Shown here: piece after piece, positions 53,012-61,216 of the stretch
Numbering within the stretch: position 1 is the stretch's first letter
Layout of the letters: every line of letters begins with the position of its first letter
Assembly: GCA_008501765.1 (NCBI GenBank)
Contig: QQUE01000015.1
Coordinates: 310,001 to 374,000 of the forward strand
Direction of reading: 5' to 3'
Length of the DNA stretch: 64,000 bases
Source of the DNA: Calditrichota bacterium
GTDB taxonomy: Bacteria; Zhuqueibacterota; Zhuqueibacteria; Zhuqueibacterales; Geothermadaptataceae
Notes under the pieces: generated by a model
Told to the model about the DNA's origin: nothing
What the model saw: the letters and a program-made list of their open reading frames with translations, nothing else
Databases searched by the model: none
Program-made: the position numbers and the translations under genes

Positions 53012-54475
53012 TTATTCGAGCCCGACTTCTTTGTTAAACGAATCAATCTGCATGTCAATATCTGCAACCATGCCTTGAATTCGTTCCCAATACTGCGGAA
53101 AATCATACCATTGCGCATTCAACTCATCCAGTTCGCTGCCCTGCTGTTCAATCCAGGTAAAATATTTCAAATTGTGAATGCGGCGTTTTTCGGGATAGGT
53201 TAATTCCAACATATTGTCAGTGGTGACGCCTTGCAGATATTGATAATAATCACGCACAGCATTTTCTTTTGTGTATTTTCCGAACTCAATTTCCATTTCC
53301 TGAACCCGGCTGCCGTAAAGCTGCATGGAATCGGTGAAAATTGTAAAGATGCTGTCTTTTTCAGTCAATTCGTAATACCGTGCAAATTTAATAGCGCCAA
53401 TGAGATTAGCAATTCCCGAAATGCCCAACAACGGCAATTGCTCGATTGTAGAATCCGGCACACCCAATTCATTAAGATAATCCTGTCCGATTGGTTCGTT
53501 AAAAAGACGCAGCAGATTCACCGGAAAATTATCATCGATCGCAACGACCATATCGGTGTTGCGCACGTTGTGAATCCACGGCACGTGTTTGTCGCCGATG
53601 CCTTCAATGCGGTGGTCGCCGTAGCCATTGAGCAAAAGCGTCGGGCATTGCAAAGCTTCGGAGGCGACATTTTTCAAATTTGGAAATTTCTGCTTTAAAT
53701 AATCGCCGCACGCGATGGTGCCGCCAGAGCCGGTCGCGGAAACAAGCCCGGCAAACCGCGTTTCAGCGCCCAGATTGGATTGCAAAACTTCTTCGATGGC
53801 ACGACCTGTGACGTGGTAATGCCAGAGATAATTGCCAAATTCATCAAACTGGTTGAAAATCATCACGTCGTCGCGGGTGGCGCGCAGTTCGTGGCATTTG
53901 TCGTAAATTTCTTTAACATTGGATTCGCAGCCAGGCGTGGCGATCACTTCACCGGCGATTTTTTCCAGCCATTCGAAGCGTTCGCGGCTCATTCCCTCAG
54001 GCAAAATTGCAATGGATTCACAGCCCAGCAGCGCTGAATTGTAGGCCCCGCCACGGCAGTAATTGCCAGTCGAAGGCCAGACTGCTTTCATAGTTGTCGG
54101 ATCAAATTGTCCGGTGACCAAACGCGGAACCAGGCAGCCAAAAGCGGCGCCGACTTTGTGTGCGCCCGTTGGAAACCACTTTCCGGCCAACCCGAAAATT
54201 CGTGCTTTTACACCGGTGAGTGAAGACGGGAGTTCGATATAATTCACACCACCAAACCCACCGCCAGATTCCTGTGGTTGGTTTTTCCAGGAGATACGAA
54301 ACAAGTTCAGCGGATCAACCTCCCACAAACCAACGTTTTTCAGTTCATCTTTTATCGATGTATCGATTTTATCTGGGTTGATCATCTGTTCAAAAGTGGG
54401 GATTCGTATTCCTTTCTCTCGTGCTAAAACGATAGAATTCTGCCGTTGTTTTTCGTGGATGTCAAGGTTGATCAT
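53012..54475 (-). CDS. PLP-dependent fold-type II lyase/synthase family protein
   Basis: A 487-residue pyridoxal-phosphate enzyme of the tryptophan synthase beta / cysteine synthase fold. The PLP Lys is probably in FPTGAHKVGAAFG, the phosphate-binding Gly-rich loop is ATGSGGTIACG, and WPSTGNYCRGGAYNSALLG resembles the asparagine loop. About 110 extra C-terminal residues form a helical extension. It is not similar by eye to YgeX/diaminopropionate lyase, yet occupies the same kind of locus next to YgeW/YgeY. Exact reaction unknown; ammonia-lyase chemistry on a diamino acid is one possibility. GGAGATACA precedes the ATG. Confidence 0.8.
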   Translation of the reverse strand: MINLDIHEKQRQNSIVLAREKGIRIPTFEQMINPDKIDTSIKDELKNVGLWEVDPLNLFRISWKNQPQESGGGFGGVNYIELPSSLTGVKARIFGLAGKWFPTGAHKVGAAFGCLVPRLVTGQFDPTTMKAVWPSTGNYCRGGAYNSALLGCESIAILPEGMSRERFEWLEKIAGEVIATPGCESNVKEIYDKCHELRATRDDVMIFNQFDEFGNYLWHYHVTGRAIEEVLQSNLGAETRFAGLVSATGSGGTIACGDYLKQKFPNLKNVASEALQCPTLLLNGYGDHRIEGIGDKHVPWIHNVRNTDMVVAIDDNFPVNLLRLFNEPIGQDYLNELGVPDSTIEQLPLLGISGIANLIGAIKFARYYELTEKDSIFTIFTDSMQLYGSRVQEMEIEFGKYTKENAVRDYYQYLQGVTTDNMLELTYPEKRRIHNLKYFTWIEQQGSELDELNAQWYDFPQYWERIQGMVADIDMQIDSFNKEVGLE

Positions 54476-54529
54476 TGTATCTCCTGTTTATTTCAGTTTT
54501 ATTTATTTCAATTTATCGTTGAATCATCG

Positions 54530-54725
54530 AACCCACCCCGGATATGCTCAAAAACGCTCCGCTTTTTTCGCATATCGTCCCCTCCCAGGATGGGATTTTT
54601 TTACTCACTTGCACTTTTAAAGTCCCACCCCGGAGGGAATTTTTTACTCATTTTCGCGCTTGAAGTCCCATCCCGGGAGGGGACAGCTTAAAAATTCGTC
54701 CAGAATTTTAAAGCAGGGGTGGGTT
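54530..54725. repeat. Left copy of a large repeat flanking the DUF559 gene
   Basis: Starts ACCCACCCCGG and ends CAGGGGTGGGTT, so the unit is itself an inverted repeat; inside are GTCCCCTCCCAGGATGGGAT and CATCCCGGGAGGGGACAG, which pair with each other. The same order of blocks recurs in direct orientation at 55145-55300 on the other side of the gene. Confidence 0.8.
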
Positions 54726-54740
54726 GTCGGCTCAAGCAGT

Positions 54741-55151
54741 TCACTCCATTTCCAGCATTCCCTTAACCACCCGGTTCAACTCCCACAAAACACCTTCCAT
54801 ATTTGTCTTCACATCACTATCCAGAAAACGCAGAAGCTGAACACCCAATGATTCTAAGCGAACCTGCCGTTTCCGGTCGTATTCTTCCTTATCCTGATGA
54901 CTCTCCCCGTCAATTTCAATAGCCAACATTAACCGCTTACAATAAAAATCCACAATGTATTTATCAATGGGTTTCTGCCGATCGAAATCGCAGCCGTGGA
55001 TTTGCTTGCCTTTGATGCGTTGCCACAAAAGTACCTCAGCAAGGGTGCTGTTCTTGCGCAAAAACCGAGCACGATCCTTAAGAACCGGATCATATGGGAT
55101 GATTTTGTGACGAATTATATGTCTCCGGGTTTTTTTCAGGCATAGACCCAC
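54741..55151 (-). CDS. DUF559 endonuclease-like protein
   Basis: A 136-residue PD-(D/E)XK-type protein related to very-short-patch-repair endonucleases. Family motifs: RARFLRKNSTLAEVLLWQ, KQIHGCDFDRQKPIDKYIVDFYC (catalytic Asp) and AIEIDGESH (Glu-x-Asp). Function is unsettled. The frame opens at a GTG inside the right-hand repeat and no ATG is well placed, so the true start is uncertain by up to about 15 codons. The gene lies exactly between two direct copies of a complex repeat, so it is probably part of a mobile unit. Confidence 0.82.
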   Translation of the reverse strand: MGLCLKKTRRHIIRHKIIPYDPVLKDRARFLRKNSTLAEVLLWQRIKGKQIHGCDFDRQKPIDKYIVDFYCKRLMLAIEIDGESHQDKEEYDRKRQVRLESLGVQLLRFLDSDVKTNMEGVLWELNRVVKGMLEME

Positions 55152-55300
55152 CCCTGATACTTATAAAAAGGCTGCGCTTTTTATAAGTATCGTCCCCTCC
55201 CAGGATGGGATTTTTTGAGCGTGCAAAGCGCGCAATGAATTTTCATCCCGGGAGGGGACAGACCAAAAATTCGTTCAGATTTTTTAGCCAGGGGTGGGTT
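55145..55300. repeat. Right copy of the large repeat flanking the DUF559 gene
   Basis: Blocks in order: ACCCACCCCTGATACTTATA, GTATCGTCCCCTCCCAGGAT, CATCCCGGGAGGGGACAG, AAAAATTCGTTCAGATTTTT and CAGGGGTGGGTT. They match the left copy in order and orientation; the left copy has about 40 extra bases in its middle. Confidence 0.8.
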
Positions 55301-55339
55301 CGATAGTCCTTGCACTCAAGGTACACCATCATAAAAATC

Positions 55340-57658
55340 CTACCAAAACTCCGGCCGTGGTTCGCCTTTGTAGGGCTTGGCGCCAAACTGCTGTCCTGTC
55401 CGTGGTTTTACAGAAATCAGGTCAGGATCATCGGTCTTCGGTGCGTCGATCATGCCATGGTAACGTGCCATCCAGTAATCACGCAAGAAGCTCGTGGGCT
55501 CCATTACCCGCCGGCTCCCGGCACCACCATCGTAGCGCAGTGAATTACGACTGCCGCGCATCACCGCTGTCTCCCGCGGCGAAATTCCACGCGTGCCGCC
55601 TTCGTAAGCAACATATCCCGGTTTGGTGAACAAATCAGCCCGGTGGGAATTGCGATAAGTGTGTTCGACACAATCCAGCGTCCATTCACGCAAATGTTTG
55701 ACAGCCTCATCCACCTCACAGTCATTGCCGGACAGCGCACCGTAGGCAAAATTAAACCAGGAAATATGTTCCATGCGTTTCACTTCCCAGGTGCGCGCTA
55801 TACTGCGCAGATAAACCGACCGCAATTGTGGATCATCGGTATATCGAAGCATCGTGTAATAACTTCTGAATGCCAGATTATCATCCCAGGGAGCGAGAGC
55901 CTCCGGTGGAAATATATTTTTTTGCCGCACAGTGTAATTGAGATATCCCCAATCGAGTAGCTGCTGAAAGCCGTCTTTGTATTTTTGATCGCCAGTGAGC
56001 GCCGCAGCAGTCAACATAAATGCTTGCGCTTCGAGGCCGTTAACTCCTTTATCTACATATCCATACGGTCGTAAAAGATACTGCGGATCCCAACGGCCCC
56101 AGCGCGTCGGTTTTTCATCCATGTCGCGCATTACCCAACCGTTATCAATAATATGAGAAGCGATGCGTGCCAGATGTTCCTTGGCCAATTCTTTCTCTCG
56201 CCCTTGTGCGACCAAATCGTGGAAAATTGAAACCGCATAAAAATGAGCAATCACTTCGTCACTGGAAGTGTCCCCTTTCCAGTACCATTTTCCATCATCT
56301 GTGGCATACCATTTTGCAGGTAAACCACCGGAACCGTGGCGGCCACGCTCATCCAAATCACCCGTTGCAGACCAGATGGCCCGGGCGATAAATCCATCTT
56401 TCGGCGTGATTCGATCCAGCCACAACATGGCTTTAAACGACTCAACTGCGGCCTGCCGCGCTGTTTCGTCACCGGTGACAACATATTTGTGGCACATAGC
56501 GGCAAGATACGGCGCCGTGTGTCCACCGTCATTATCACTCACTTCCCGCACCCATTCGTCACCGCGCTTGTAAATCGTATGGATAAATCCCAGTCGTTTA
56601 TGGCCCCACTCGTCGATGTGCCTTTCATAAAATGCAGCCTTTTTAAGCAATGTATAGGGTTCATAATGAATTATACCAATCCCGGCATCCGTCGCGATAT
56701 AAACATTCTTATCGCCGACTGCAATATCGCGAACATTATTGCCGGGCAGCCAATGATCGGCCCCGAAATAATGCCAATCATCTTTTAGCATACGAACAGC
56801 GCCCATCGTCGTGCCAATCCACAGATCACCATCAAATCCTTGTGCCAGGCAGGTTGTATTTTCGTACGGCAGGCCATCTTTTCCTTTGAGCGTGGTGAGA
56901 GCAGCGCCCCGTAAAACTGCCAGTCCGCGATCGGTGCTGATAAATAAACGGCTGCCAAATCTCAAAAAATCATTCGTTTTGTAAGAGGGAATTCTGCCCC
57001 AATCGATAAAATCCCGGTTAAATATCTTTCCATCAAACAGGGCCAGCTCGCCGGGACGGAGAATATAAAGTGTGCCACAGTAGGATTCGATTCCAGCGAC
57101 AGGACCAATTTTTACCGGATCAGCCAAAATTTGTGTGCCATCTTCCATCATCATCGTTGTATTGCTGGTGTAGTATCCACCTTCCGGTTTAATGTCGATG
57201 AATTTATCATTTTCAAGGCGATAAATGGCATCTCGCGTTGCAGCGTGCAAAACGTCGAAATGCATTGTTAAATCAACAAATTTCTCTTCACTGAGTTTTT
57301 GCCATTTTTTACCTTGCAACCGAAACAGACCATCGTCTGAAAGCGCCCACAAAGCGTTGCCCGCAGTAATCAGTTTTTTTACCGCATTCGGCGCCGATTT
57401 CATCCGGCTCAGCGATCCTTTTTGTACCATATGGATTTGATTATTAATTACTGAATAACACGTTCCATCAAATACGGCAATTGCAGTAACTGGATTTTCC
57501 GTTGGAATTTTTTCCGATACCTCTTGCAAATAAACGGGATCCGAGGCTTTCTTCCACAAATGATCTGGTTTTTCAGTAGCAATTCCAGCAGAAATTGAGA
57601 TAGAAATTCCAAGAACCACCCAAGATATTTTACTCAAAATCTTCATGCAGGATTTCAT
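55340..57658 (-). CDS. Exported propeller plus alpha-barrel fusion protein, function unknown
   Basis: A 772-residue secreted protein with a signal peptide ending GISISISAGIA. Residues about 50-330 are repeated propeller-type blades (LWALSDDGLFRL, LFISTDRGLAVLRG, LWIGTTMGAVRML, VYIATDAGIGII) like the sensor propellers of hybrid two-component proteins. Residues about 345-740 form a helical-pair domain (GHTAPYLAAMCHKYVVTG, YVDKGVNGLEAQAFMLTAAA) recalling (alpha/alpha)6 glycosidases or lyases. No active site can be named. It lies between the DUF559 element and the threonine-synthase-like gene. AAGGA stands about 10 bases before the ATG. Confidence 0.65.
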   Translation of the reverse strand: MKSCMKILSKISWVVLGISISISAGIATEKPDHLWKKASDPVYLQEVSEKIPTENPVTAIAVFDGTCYSVINNQIHMVQKGSLSRMKSAPNAVKKLITAGNALWALSDDGLFRLQGKKWQKLSEEKFVDLTMHFDVLHAATRDAIYRLENDKFIDIKPEGGYYTSNTTMMMEDGTQILADPVKIGPVAGIESYCGTLYILRPGELALFDGKIFNRDFIDWGRIPSYKTNDFLRFGSRLFISTDRGLAVLRGAALTTLKGKDGLPYENTTCLAQGFDGDLWIGTTMGAVRMLKDDWHYFGADHWLPGNNVRDIAVGDKNVYIATDAGIGIIHYEPYTLLKKAAFYERHIDEWGHKRLGFIHTIYKRGDEWVREVSDNDGGHTAPYLAAMCHKYVVTGDETARQAAVESFKAMLWLDRITPKDGFIARAIWSATGDLDERGRHGSGGLPAKWYATDDGKWYWKGDTSSDEVIAHFYAVSIFHDLVAQGREKELAKEHLARIASHIIDNGWVMRDMDEKPTRWGRWDPQYLLRPYGYVDKGVNGLEAQAFMLTAAALTGDQKYKDGFQQLLDWGYLNYTVRQKNIFPPEALAPWDDNLAFRSYYTMLRYTDDPQLRSVYLRSIARTWEVKRMEHISWFNFAYGALSGNDCEVDEAVKHLREWTLDCVEHTYRNSHRADLFTKPGYVAYEGGTRGISPRETAVMRGSRNSLRYDGGAGSRRVMEPTSFLRDYWMARYHGMIDAPKTDDPDLISVKPRTGQQFGAKPYKGEPRPEFW

Positions 57659-57813
57659 TTTATAGATCCTTTTCGATTTAATGAATCATTTTAGATTGTG
57701 ATAAATGCATTATTTGAGCGCAAAGTTCACGCGGTACAAACGACACCAGCCAAATATTCAAGCGTAAAAAAAATGTGATAAACATAACATCAAAATCTGA
57801 AAGTTTTCTCAAT

Positions 57814-59064
57814 TCAGTGAATCAAATCCCGACAAATCTCACCTATATTTTCAATATCATTTTTCACCAAAACAGCCTGACTTGTGCTGGCTTTCATCAC
57901 GCCGTCGATGTCTTTCAGGCCGTTACCAGTCACCAGAACAACTGCAGTCTCATAGGATTTAATTTCAGAATTATTTGCCATTTTTGTGAGTCCTGCCATT
58001 CCGGTGGCTCCAGCCGGTTCAGCCAACACACCTGCATTTCCTGCTAGTTCAGAAATAGCATTTTTGATCTCAGCATCGCTGACAGCGATAAATTTCCCGC
58101 CCGACTCACGCACGGCTTTCAACGCTTTCACCTGATCCCGTGGCACGCCGACCGCGATGCTGTCGGCAAAAGTATTGGTTTCAACTGGTTCCGTTATCTC
58201 TTTTCCAGCAATAAAAGCCTGCACAAGCGGAGCTGCCCCCTCAGCCTGCACTCCGATAATTTTCGGCGTGCGGTCAATGAGTCCAATTTGATGGAATTCC
58301 TTAAATCCTTTCCACAGACTTTGATAAATGCAGCCATCTCCTACAGCGACGAAAACATAGTCGGGAACCTGCCAATTGAGTTGTTCGCAAATCTCAAATG
58401 CGCCGGTTTTTTTGCCTTCGCCCAAGTAGGGATTGATGGCTGTGCTGCGGTTGTACCAGCCCCATTTTTCCGCAGCTACGCAGCACAAATCGAAGGCGTC
58501 ATCGTAGGTGCCATTGACCCGCAGAACTTTGGCGCCGAAAAGCAGGAGCTGGGTCAACTTGGCTTTGGGCGCATCGTGGGGTACGAAAATAATGGTTTTG
58601 AGTCCGGCCAGCGCCGTGAAAGCAGCCAGTGATGAGGCCGCGTTTCCGGTGGAGGCCGCCGTGATAATCAGGGCTGATTTTTCCAGCGCTTTCACCACTG
58701 CGACTGAGCTTGCCCGGTCTTTGTAGGATGCCGAGGGATTGCGGCCATCATCTTTAACCCACAAATTTTTGAGGCCAAGTTTTTCTGCCATTGTAGAATT
58801 TTCATATGTTGGCGTCCAGCCGACGGCGAGTGGCTGGATGAATCGCTCATTTTCAATTGGCAAAACCGGCAAATAACGCCAGTGGGAAAAATCACGATTG
58901 CTGGTCAAAGCATCCCGGGTTAATTCTTTCGCAACACGATCATAATCGTACAAAACCTCCAGCGTACCACGCATCGGGCCACAGTCCGGGCAGGTGTAAT
59001 CAAGTTCCTGTGGGCTGAATTCTTTTGTACAGGAGATGCATTTTAGGATCGTGATTTTATTCAT
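57814..59064 (-). CDS. Threonine synthase-like PLP enzyme
   Basis: A 416-residue fold-type II PLP enzyme. The N-terminus is a zinc ribbon (CISCTKEF then CPDCG), the PLP Lys is in NPSASYKDRASSVA, and the phosphate cradle is AVGDGCIYQ. This domain order is that of archaeal-type threonine synthase (homoserine phosphate to threonine). Position inside a YgeW/YgeY/XDH-type cluster hints that it may instead act on a related substrate. Its ATG overlaps the end of the upstream lipoprotein gene by 8 bases, implying coupled translation. Confidence 0.82.
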   Translation of the reverse strand: MNKITILKCISCTKEFSPQELDYTCPDCGPMRGTLEVLYDYDRVAKELTRDALTSNRDFSHWRYLPVLPIENERFIQPLAVGWTPTYENSTMAEKLGLKNLWVKDDGRNPSASYKDRASSVAVVKALEKSALIITAASTGNAASSLAAFTALAGLKTIIFVPHDAPKAKLTQLLLFGAKVLRVNGTYDDAFDLCCVAAEKWGWYNRSTAINPYLGEGKKTGAFEICEQLNWQVPDYVFVAVGDGCIYQSLWKGFKEFHQIGLIDRTPKIIGVQAEGAAPLVQAFIAGKEITEPVETNTFADSIAVGVPRDQVKALKAVRESGGKFIAVSDAEIKNAISELAGNAGVLAEPAGATGMAGLTKMANNSEIKSYETAVVLVTGNGLKDIDGVMKASTSQAVLVKNDIENIGEICRDLIH

Positions 59065-60013
59065 CCTGTTTCTTTTGCTTTAAAATAAGCGCATTCAGAT
59101 CTACATTTTTAGTTTCTTTGATACTCCAGTCAGACATTTTTTTATTTGTCTTGTCAAATTTTCTCTTTAAAATCGTGTAATCAAGGAGCAAAGAATCTTT
59201 ATTAAAAATATATTCTATTTTTTCCTCATCATATTCAGGCCAAGAGTGTGCAGAAAAATGTATCACCTTATTAAATGATAGTGGTTTTTTCCAATGATAA
59301 AAAATAAAACTCTGGTCGAATTCCCCACCATCTCCAAAGTTAAACTCGGAAATTACTATATATTCGTCTTTACCTACGGCAACAACTTCATTTAATTTTT
59401 CTATGCCAACAATTGTTGGAATGGTATTCACAAGGTGTAAATTACAACCATCTTCTCGAAAAAGTGTATAAAATTGTCGAATAAACTCAAAGCCTTCGAA
59501 ACTTATAAAAGAAATTAAAAATTCATTAGTGTCTTCAATTCGCAGCGTGTCACCAACATAAAAACACTCTTGTTTGTAACCTGGTGAAAGATTTAATTCT
59601 TTGGATGATAAAGAGTGAATTAAGGCTCCCTTGGATTCCCTTGTATTTTCATCAGAAAAATTAAAATTATAAAACGATTTATGAACAATCCCTGCATCAT
59701 TCCAAACGCTTTTATCAACATAATAAATTACCGGAGATACTAAATTATAAATCTGCTTTTTGGGAATTATCACAGGTCTATGGCTTATCTCAAATTCCAT
59801 ACCTCTTTTAGCGTAACCTTGTTTAAATCCTCTTTCCCGCCCCTTTTCAAATCCTTCTTGAAATTTACGATTCTCCGCACCTTTTTTTCCAGCTTCGAAT
59901 CCACGGTTATACCCTTCTTTGAACTTTCTTTCTAATTTCTGTTCATTTCCACAAGAAAAAATAAATACCGACACCCACAAAATCATCACAACTTTTAAAC
60001 CCATCTTCAACAT
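59057..60013 (-). CDS. Lipoprotein with GFxxG-repeat stalk, function unknown
   Basis: A 318-residue lipoprotein (signal MILWVSVFIFSC, Cys about 21). Right after the lipid anchor it has a charged, repeated segment, GYNRGFEAGKKGAENRKF and EGFEKGRERGFKQGYAKRG, in which aromatic-Gly pairs recur about every four to eight residues. The rest (about 75-318) is a soluble domain I do not recognise. GGAGGGATT before the ATG is a strong ribosome binding site. Low-GC codon use compared with neighbours may indicate a different origin. Confidence 0.68.
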   Translation of the reverse strand: MLKMGLKVVMILWVSVFIFSCGNEQKLERKFKEGYNRGFEAGKKGAENRKFQEGFEKGRERGFKQGYAKRGMEFEISHRPVIIPKKQIYNLVSPVIYYVDKSVWNDAGIVHKSFYNFNFSDENTRESKGALIHSLSSKELNLSPGYKQECFYVGDTLRIEDTNEFLISFISFEGFEFIRQFYTLFREDGCNLHLVNTIPTIVGIEKLNEVVAVGKDEYIVISEFNFGDGGEFDQSFIFYHWKKPLSFNKVIHFSAHSWPEYDEEKIEYIFNKDSLLLDYTILKRKFDKTNKKMSDWSIKETKNVDLNALILKQKKQDE

Positions 60014-60134
60014 AATCCCTCCAGATAATTCTCCATTAAACGGTAAGAAAACAATTTAATTATCATACTTTTCACTTCTGTCGCAACGACAGGCTCATCC
60101 GCCGCAAACCAATGCAGATTAAAAACAAAAACGA

Positions 60135-60147
60135 ACTCCGAAGGAGT
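60135..60147. repeat. Short hairpin ACTCC-GAA-GGAGT
   Basis: Five-base stem, followed by GACA. It lies 10 bases downstream of the IS200-like gene on its 3' side and matches the hairpin at 61181-61193. Confidence 0.6.
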
Positions 60148-60156
60148 GACACAAGA

Positions 60157-60618
60157 CTAATCCACCCATTTAAACAAATATCGCTCTTCATGTGGGACTT
60201 CAAATCTTTTTAAAAATTCCAGATACTCATCCCGGAATGTCCGTTTCTGATGATGTTCTTCCTGATTTAGAATGTATTGATAAACGTGGTCCATCTGAGA
60301 ATGGGCATAAGAAAAGGCGCCGTAGCCTTCCTGCCATGAAAACTTGCCGCTGACCCAGTTCTTCGCATTGATAAAATTACTGGTATTATTCTTAATGTCG
60401 CGTAGCAAATCAGAAATAGCTATCGATGGTTTTAAACCGATAAAAAGATGCACATGATCTGCTACCCCATTTATGATAATTGGTTTTTGCCCTTTATTTT
60501 TGACTATGCCAGCCATGTATTTAAACACTTCATCCCGCCATGTTTTTTGCAGTAAATTGGCGCGGCCTTCCACCACAATCACAGCCTGGATATAGATTTG
60601 TGTAAATGTACCAGCCAT
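60157..60618 (-). CDS. IS200/IS605-family TnpA transposase
   Basis: A 153-residue Y1 single-strand transposase. HUH motif VADHVHLFIGL; catalytic Tyr in DHVYQYILNQEEHH; GYGAFSYAHSQ precedes it. Length is normal for IS200-type TnpA, so it looks intact. No TnpB accompanies it. GGAGAAATATTG precedes the ATG. Short hairpins with GAA or TCC loops flank the gene, as subterminal hairpins of IS200 elements do. Confidence 0.9.
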   Translation of the reverse strand: MAGTFTQIYIQAVIVVEGRANLLQKTWRDEVFKYMAGIVKNKGQKPIIINGVADHVHLFIGLKPSIAISDLLRDIKNNTSNFINAKNWVSGKFSWQEGYGAFSYAHSQMDHVYQYILNQEEHHQKRTFRDEYLEFLKRFEVPHEERYLFKWVD

Positions 60619-60636
60619 CAATATTTCTCCTATATC

Positions 60637-60698
60637 ATCCCTCCGGGATTTAGTGATTGGTTGGCTTCCGGATTATAATCCTACTACCCCTCCGGGGT
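60637..60698. repeat. Two hairpins ATCCC-TCC-GGGAT and ACCCC-TCC-GGGGT
   Basis: At 60637-60649 and 60686-60698. Both have TCC loops, the complement of the GAA loops at 60135, 61132 and 61181. Stem bases differ but pair, a compensatory pattern typical of REP hairpins. Confidence 0.65.
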
Positions 60699-60908
60699 TG
60701 AGATTGGTTCTTCGTGTTTTTTTTATTATAATCATTTTAGTTCATCTGACTTGTTAAGCTTTATAGGCAAATTCAAAATCATATAATTTCGTAACATACT
60801 GAAAACTATATTTTTATATTAACAGAGAATCTCGATTGTAAACTCTGCCAGTGAATTCCGGGTCGATAGCAAGTTATAAAACCAACAATGAATCTTATTT
60901 AAAATCCG

Positions 60909-61126
60909 GTAGTGTCAAAAGTTTCATGAAAAAATTCGAGTAGAATAGCAAACCAAGTCTTTTTGGAAGGCTGTATAAATTTAGGTTTTCTTTAGGCATA
61001 GCAACAATGATTCTCCGTATCCCCTGCAGGCAATTTCGCTAAAACAGGGGGAGGAGAAGGGAATGCTAATGAAAAAATGAAAACATTAAATTTAGCTCGT
61101 TGACAATTCAAAACTTTTGATACTAC
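60909..61126. repeat. Possible MITE with GTAGTGTCAAAAGTTT ends
   Basis: GTAGTGTCAAAAGTTT at 60909-60924 is the reverse complement of AAACTTTTGATACTAC at 61111-61126 with one mismatch. The 186 bases between hold no gene. It looks like a non-autonomous element or a remnant of an insertion sequence. Confidence 0.55.
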
Positions 61127-61131
61127 GTAAA

Positions 61132-61193
61132 ATCCCGAAGGGATGACAGGATTATATAAGTCTGCTTATTGGGCAATTAAACTCCGAAGGAGT
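61132..61193. repeat. Two hairpins ATCCC-GAA-GGGAT and ACTCC-GAA-GGAGT, each followed by GACA
   Basis: At 61132-61144 and 61181-61193. Both continue GACA(G/T) after the stem, as does the one at 60135. They lie just downstream of the XDH-type gene. Confidence 0.65.
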
Positions 61194-61216
61194 GACATAG
61201 ATGATTCTAATTCAAC

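Larger units (their letters stand above)
60619..61216. other. Intergenic region, about 600 bp, of mobile-element debris
   Basis: Holds hairpins at 60637-60649, 60686-60698, 61132-61144 and 61181-61193, and a pair of 16-base inverted ends at 60909-60924 and 61111-61126. No gene is supported. Confidence 0.6.

Noticed and set aside
53012-54475. Calling the PLP enzyme diaminopropionate ammonia-lyase (YgeX/DpaL)
   Set aside because: Context fits, but the sequence around the PLP Lys and the C-terminal extension do not resemble YgeX as I know it.
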